The position numbers and the translations under genes are program-made. Below are positions 59,069 through 64,000 of a DNA stretch of 64,000 nt, one piece after another. Within the stretch, counting starts at the first letter, position 1; each line of letters begins with the position of its first letter. Origin of the DNA: Staphylotrichum longicolle (Eukaryota > Ascomycota > Sordariomycetes > Sordariales > Chaetomiaceae); contig JAHCVI010000003.1 of the NCBI GenBank assembly GCA_019096155.1, positions 3,410,001 to 3,474,000 on the forward strand. The letters are read 5' to 3'. Below the pieces are notes generated by a model that was not told where the DNA came from, searched no databases, and saw only the letters and a program-made list of their open reading frames with translations.

Positions 59069-59113
<45 letters not shown>

Positions 59114-59138
59114 CCGGCACGGACAGGGGTTTTCATGA
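56580..59138 (+). CDS. qa-1S: Quinate pathway repressor protein (qa-1S/QutR-like)
   Basis: 824-residue regulator derived from the three C-terminal domains of the AROM shikimate enzyme; in Neurospora and Aspergillus it blocks the quinate activator until quinate or shikimate is present. Exons: 56580-58790 and 58875-59138. Order: shikimate-kinase-like domain with P-loop VGCRGAGKRTLG and FARQNIDVFKRMLD; type I dehydroquinase-like domain (IIDHWPADLSNVIARQVALI, IDLQRDEALVN); shikimate-dehydrogenase-like domain (YVLGSNVSYSLSPAMHSAAY, FGDNTDWSSILTCL, VIGAGGMARAAIYALYQLGC). Catalytic residues appear altered, as in the family, so it should sense rather than catalyse. About 14 Gln encoded by CAG repeats close the protein. 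No qa structural gene is in the window. AROM fragments are the alternative, but the missing DHQ synthase part and alignment favour the repressor. Confidence 0.9.
59070..59111 (+). repeat. Pure CAG repeat encoding C-terminal polyglutamine
   Basis: Fourteen uninterrupted CAG units in the last exon of the qa-1S-like gene. Purity suggests recent length change. Confidence 0.9.
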
Positions 59139-59575
59139 GGTTCATGTGACGCGTTGGGAACGGTGCGGGGGACGGGCTTGGGATTGGATACCCGGAGGGA
59201 GTACGGATGGGTTGCCTGCCTGGCTGTGATGGTTTGTTTTGTATATGGCGCTTGTTGGGGAGTTGAGAAAGGGGTTGGGCTTCGCTCAGGCGCTGCGTGT
59301 CTGTCGACTGGAGAAGGTGCAGCTATAAGGATTGAGGGAGCTGTCGACAGCCGAGTGCACGCTGTCAACAACGTTCACTCTCATGTAACCCTTGATCGGA
59401 TTTGAGTGTTCAAGGTATATGATATCATACACGGCGGTTGACCGACAACTAGGAAGTTTATGCCCACCAAATCCAAAAACGCCATCTATCCTATCCGGCA
59501 CCCATATCCATTGATGATCCCAACGCCTGTTCCCCTCACCAACTCAATCCGTTCCCCCGTTCCCAAACCCCAACA
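59139..59575. other. Gene-free spacer between convergent genes
   Basis: 3' flanks of the repressor gene (+) and the membrane protein gene (-). No coding signal. Confidence 0.5.
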
Positions 59576-60861
59576 TCAGCCCATCTTACAACCCTCCCCT
59601 CCATCCCTACTCCCCCGCCTAAAAAAAAAAAAAGAATCAAGACTGCGAATAATAATCCCCAGAAACCCCCTCAACCACCCCCCAGCCTTCCCGACCCTCT
59701 CACCCACCCACCCCAAATCCCACCCCACCGCCTCCAGACTCGCCAGCTCCTCCCGGCTCAGCACCTCCGCCTCCCGCCCCTCCCGCTGCGCCGCCCACAC
59801 CGTGTGGCACAGGTCGGTCAGGCACGCCGTGGCCAGCGCCGTGACGCCGGGGCGGGCGCCATGATCTCCCGCCCCGTCCACGCCCGCAGGAGGGCGGCGA
59901 GCTCGGGGGTGTGGGTCCAGTTGCCCGCCGGGTGCTGGAGGGGCAGAGGGAGAGGAGGAGGGTGATGCGGTTGAGGGGGCCGGGGGCGGTGGGGGTGGGG
60001 ATGGGAATAGGTGGTGGTGGAGGTGGTGGTGGTGGTGAGGGGTTTTGTGTTGGGGAGGTGAGGGGAATGGGGGAGATGGTGGTTGTCTGTGGGGGAGAGG
60101 GAGGAGGCGGTGGTGGTAGAGGTAGTGATTGGGAAGGATAGGGCAGGGAGATGCGGTGGTTATGGGAGTGGCTGAAGGGTGGAAGCTGTGGAGACTTTGT
60201 GTTAGAGAGTTGTATGGAGGGAGAGGTACGGGACGACGTACTTGCGGCGCTGGAGAGGGTGAGGTGGATGTACAAGAGCTCTCGTAGTGCTTTTCTTGCT
60301 GGACTTGTTGTTGTCTGGCAGGAAAAAGAATAAATGACGCCAGGAGAATGAGGTCGATGAAGCTGCTCACGCGTGTTAGCTCCTACTATCCTCCTGGGTT
60401 GTCCACGAATATGACGTACACACTCAGGGTGGACATGGTGCAACCGGCCTTGATCCATCTCGATAGCAACTGCAGCTCGGCTCCCTCCCTCATCCATGCA
60501 CTCGTCGGGTAGTTCAGGACGAGGTGAACATGATGAGCAAAGTAGTATAATGGTCCGCACCAGATGCCAGCACAGATCACAAGCCAGATGGGCGCAATGT
60601 ACGCGAGACTGGGTCCGGCTTGTTGGCGGATGAGATAGAGATTCAAGCCGAGGAGAACATGCAAGCCAGTCTAGTCAAATGTCAGTGAGATAGCCGAGAC
60701 ATGAGCATGGCGTGACTCACGGCTACAACAGCCAATATGAACGGAACTGTCTTGACCCCAAAAGCATAGAACGAGGCGTAGATGGCAACGGCGGTGACAG
60801 GGGCTTGGAAAGGAAACAGCAAGCGGAAGATGGCAGGTATCACAGCCCTACTTGGCGGCAT
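59576..60861 (-). CDS. Putative multi-pass membrane protein with Pro-rich linker, frame-broken
   Basis: The N-terminal part is clear: ATG 60861, MPPSRAVIPAIFRLLFPFQA, intron 60720-60671, then hydrophobic spans (TGLHVLLGLNLYLI, IAPIWLVICAGIWCGPLYYF) and a frame that stops at 60386. I infer continuation, because RRIVGANT in the next frame leads to a good intron (GTGAGC donor, TTCCTGCCAG acceptor, about 60369-60315). A basic segment, a second intron and a Pro/His-rich linker follow. The end is coding-like: NWTHTPELAALLRAWTGREI, then GVTALATACLTDLCHTVWAA, EVLSREELASLEAVGWDLGW and a hydrophobic finish near 59630. Frame changes would be needed near 60388, 59945 and 59855. Alternatively there are two separate small genes. 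No function is recognised. Confidence 0.45.
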
Positions 60862-62007
60862 CTTTGTCTCCCAGCGGCTCTCATGACAACGGCGTAACCA
60901 TCTCGGAGAAGAGCGGTAGAATTTTTGTCAACAACATTGAAGGTGAAGCGGCGCGAACAAGAGAAGATGTCTGTCCCAAAAGGGCGAGCAGTCCAAGGAG
61001 AAAAGGCGCCATGACACGGCGCTGGAAACATGTTGCCCCTTGAAAAATGCAGCCTAGACTCGATTCCAACCAAGTCATTGACAGTGCGCTGGACAAAAAA
61101 AATCTCGGCGTTTCGCCATCAGGAGTCGACGACGAAACAAGACGTGGTGAGAAGGCGGCTGCAGCCAAAGGGGGGTTGCTTGTTTTGATTCGACACCAGG
61201 GCCAGATGCGAGACGCAGGAGAACATTCACAGGTTAGCGTTGGTGTTGAGCCAAGTCTTGGAATACCAGAAAGTAGACATTTCAGCTGGCGGAGGGTCCA
61301 TCCGCAATCCATCTCAACGTAGGGCTGTGGTTACCTGGTAAATATCAAAATTGTGCTTTATTTTTGTCATTTTTTTGTGACTTCTTTCTTGTTTTAAAAT
61401 AAAACGGAAGAGGTGGAATAAGGTACCAATCGAGGTCAGAGTCGGCAGAGTGGAAATCTGAGACCCCACATTCTCGGGCTGCAGCCCCAGTTGTTGCAGC
61501 CTGGAACTCAGCTGGAAGGAACACCCCTGACTGAGCGCAACACGGCAGGCGGAATAAACATGGGTGATGGTTCAGCCTGGAAACGTTAAACTCTCCCAGG
61601 TTCTCACCAGATAATTCATATGAGCCAGGACCAACGATTAACAACATCAGTGCAGTCTTCAGTGGCCGGTCATCATTGCGTCCTCAAAATCTACTTTTCC
61701 CAGTTTCAGTAGCATTTTTAAACCCTTTTCGCATGCTTAAAGTCCGGGTATGAGAGTCGACTCTTCGCAGATGGTTTGGAAGCACAGAGCAAGAACTTCG
61801 ACGAAGGGGTTCCAGGTAAGAAATGAACATGTACATGTCTACGCGATCTCAGTTTTTTAACTGAAGTAGAAGAAAGGTATTATGGATGAAGATATATACA
61901 GTTTATACAAACTAAGAAAAGTGTACAGACATGGTACTGGTAACAATGCGCGTGCGCACGCTGCGCGCAAAAGACGGAATCTTTAAAACACACAACACCG
62001 CCTCACT
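60862..62007. other. Gene-free spacer
   Basis: Upstream region of the membrane protein gene and 3' flank of the oxidoreductase gene. AT-rich near 61340-61400. No coding signal. Confidence 0.5.
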
Positions 62008-63597
62008 CTAGAGGCCCTTGACCAGGCTGGGCAGCAGCACCTTGTTGTACTCCCACAGCACGGTCGAGAAACCGGCCGAGAAGGCCGCACCCGTGTACCA
62101 CGTGTTGTGGCGGCCCTGGAGCGCATTCAGCTTCTGGACGAAACCGGCCCGGAGCTCGTCCGCGGTGACCTGCGCGTGCATGTGGCCGTGGTTGGCGAAG
62201 ATCTCAAACTCGACCTTGCCGCCCTCGGACGCCGGGAGCGTGCCGGCCGCGATCATGGAGTCGATCGACTTGCCGATGAGCGCCTGCATGCTCTCGGTCG
62301 TGTCCTCCGAGGTGCCGACCGCCGTGAACTGGAACAGGTCCGTGGTGCCGCCGAGGTAGTCGACGCGGCCCAGCTGCGGCGCGACGGGGAAGGCCGTGTA
62401 GTTGTACGAGCCCGGCTCCGGCGTCCGGTCCGTGTAGGCGTTGAGGGTCTGCAGCGACGGGTGGCGGAGGATGCCCGCGTAGACGGTGGGGAACTTGAAC
62501 TTGCCCAGCACCTCGGCCTCGGTCTTGTCGAGCGAGAAAGGCGCCATGTTCTCGGGAGTGGGCTCCATGGAGATGAGGAGGCGCTTGGCCTGGATGCACG
62601 TCACCTTGTTGTTGGGGCCCTGCACCTTCAGCCAGACGCCCTTGTTCTGCCGGCTGGCCGTGATGACCGTGCTCGAGTACAGGACGTCGTCGCCGAGGAA
62701 GTTGGCGACGCTCTCGAACAGGTCGTACAGGCGGCCCGAGGCCGGGACGGCCGCCGCGGCGGTGCCCAGCAACGCGCGAACCATGGGAACGCCCGACGCC
62801 TGGATCACAAACAGTGTCGGCACGTGCATCGTGTCGCCGAGGCCCTGGGCCGTGGAATCCCAAATCTGCGGGACGGCAGCCTCGAGGTCGTACTTGTCGA
62901 CGAACTCGCCAAACGGCATGAGCAGGTCCTCGGGGATATCCGCCGGCTCGGGGAAGTTGAGCAGGCCCGGGAGCACCATGTCCTCGTACTTCTCAATGGC
63001 GGCAAGGTACCTGCCGAGGGCAGCGTACATGTCGGCAGCCTCAGGCGCCGCGTAGTTGGGGACGGGCTTGCCGGTCTTGGTGTCGACATACTGGGCCGTG
63101 TTTGGGGTGAACGACATGGACCCGCTGGTGGACACGTTCATGCGCTTCGGGAAGTCGAAGGCATTCTTGTACTCCATCCACGCCTGGACACCGACGTTGA
63201 TCGCCTTGCCCGAGGTCTTGTCATTGTAGTAGTTGGTGTGGCCACCCTGGGATGGAGGTTAGGCGACAAGAACAATGGTGGTCAAGGGGTCAGAAACCCC
63301 ACGTGGGGGATCGCAAAGAGGACGGAGTGGAGAAGAGGAGGGGGGGGAGGGGAAGGCGGAAAGTCAACAAGACGAGTTGGTTGGACTCACAAGCTGGTCG
63401 GCTTTTTCTACAACGACGACACTCTGACCGTTGTCGCGCAGCCACACGGCGGCGTGGGCACCGGACGCACCGCCGCCAATGACTACAACGTCCCGAGTGA
63501 TAGTCTCCTTGCAGCCACCACACTTGGGGGTGACAACAGCCGCAGCGGTGGCTGCGAGCCCAAGGCCGAGGCCGACGTGCATGATCTGCTGACGCAT
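62008..63597 (-). CDS. Secreted FAD-dependent oxidoreductase (amine-oxidase fold)
   Basis: Flavoprotein of about 481 residues with exons 63597-63391 and 63246-62008. The N-terminus MRQQIMHVGLGLGLAATAAA looks like a signal peptide. The Rossmann dinucleotide fold follows directly: DVVVIGGGASGAHAAVWLRD and VVVVEKADQL, then GGHTNYYNDKTSGKAINVGV, whose GGHTN resembles fungal beta-cyclopiazonate-dehydrogenase-like and other amine-oxidase-fold flavoproteins. Near the end, FSTVLWEYNKVLLPSLVKGL closes the fold after TWYTGAAFSAG, a typical C-terminal FAD contact. The substrate is unknown. Nothing nearby looks like a secondary-metabolite backbone gene. Confidence 0.86.
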
Positions 63598-64000
63598 CGT
63601 GTTCCAAGAAATGCCACGAGGTGTGGTGCAGTGAATTCCAGGATACAACGGCACTGGAACGCAGCGCACGGTTGGGGAGGATTAGCGGAGATTTTAAGGG
63701 CAGAACAACAACCGGATTCCCCTTTTCCCACCACGGCTAGCTATCCGAGAGAACGTGGGCAAAACAACTGCCGACGACAACGTGGGATATGCCGGCCCCG
63801 TGGAACAATTATTGAAATTATCGACATGTTCGGTTCTCGGGGAATTCGTCAACGCGCGGCCTCAACCCCCTGCCAACACGCTGCCAACACACTGCCAACA
63901 CCTTGCGAACCGAACGACATTGAATATCCACCATATTGTGCAGGATCAGGGCCTGAATGCTGATGCAGGGGAGAATCTCACCTCGGACTGGGCAACTCCA
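63598..64000. other. Oxidoreductase upstream region
   Basis: Probable promoter of the oxidoreductase gene. It contains the 11-bp tandem repeat listed separately and no coding signal. Confidence 0.5.
63870..63902 (+). repeat. Three tandem 11-bp units
   Basis: CTGCCAACACN repeated three times without spacer, upstream of the oxidoreductase start. Confidence 0.8.

Noticed and set aside
59576..60861. Two independent small genes instead of one
   Set aside because: Not fully excluded, but the C-terminal block lacks its own convincing start, and splice signals connect the parts.
62107..63963. 618-residue plus-strand ORF opposite the oxidoreductase
   Set aside because: It is the antisense of a clear FAD oxidoreductase; Arg/Val/Gly-rich composition reflects GC-rich codons on the other strand.
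1..64000. Transposons, CRISPR arrays, rRNA or secondary-metabolite clusters
   Set aside because: No terminal repeats, transposase, reverse transcriptase, spacer array, rRNA sequence or backbone synthase was seen.

Overview
This window is nuclear DNA of a filamentous ascomycete (Pezizomycotina), most likely a sordariomycete. Genes are compact, mostly 1-5 exons, with short GT-AG introns (about 50-145 nt), GC-rich third positions and 0.3-2.9 kb spacers. The repertoire fits: a quinate-repressor (qa-1S/QutR) protein, a flavocytochrome b2, a Zn2Cys6 regulator, an FlbE-like developmental regulator and an intron-bearing tRNA-Ile. There is no sign of a bacterium, plasmid, virus, transposon or CRISPR array.

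Layout, left to right. At the edge lies a possible first exon of a PLP decarboxylase (-). Then come a TMEM16/Ist2-type membrane protein (+), cytosolic-looking flavocytochrome b2 (+), a Rab-type GTPase (+), an FlbE-like protein with a long Gln/Arg/Glu-rich tail (-), an intronless 900-residue unknown protein (-), a single-pass Cys-containing membrane protein (+), a homeobox/C2H2 regulator with five tandem C-terminal repeats (+), tRNA-Ile(AAU) with an intron (+), cohesin loader Scc2 (-) divergent from Pol I subunit Rpa12 (+), deoxyhypusine hydroxylase (-), an Asteroid/XPG-like protein (-), a calcineurin-like phosphoesterase (+), a PRPP synthetase-family subunit with a large insertion (+), a Zn-knuckle/coiled-coil unknown (+), a Cid1-family nucleotidyltransferase whose palm domain is split by a helical insertion (-), TFIIF alpha (+), Bud13 (-), a 2.9 kb gene-free stretch, a small unknown (+), a Zn2Cys6 factor (-) divergent from the qa-1S-like repressor (+), a multi-exon membrane protein (-) and a secreted FAD oxidoreductase (-).

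The genes are mostly independent housekeeping functions (transcription, splicing, cohesin loading, eIF5A hypusination, PRPP supply) mixed with regulators; I see no biosynthetic cluster. One pattern dominates the annotation: at least ten genes carry single-base frame breaks, recognisable because conserved family motifs continue in another frame. They often come as +1/-1 pairs in GC-rich or homopolymer tracts, which points to residual consensus indels rather than pseudogenes. Coordinates below span the whole inferred gene, and breaks are described in each entry. The most novel-looking items are the homeobox protein with CENP-B-HTH-like repeats, the split nucleotidyltransferase and the intronless 900-residue protein that resembles bacterial proteins.
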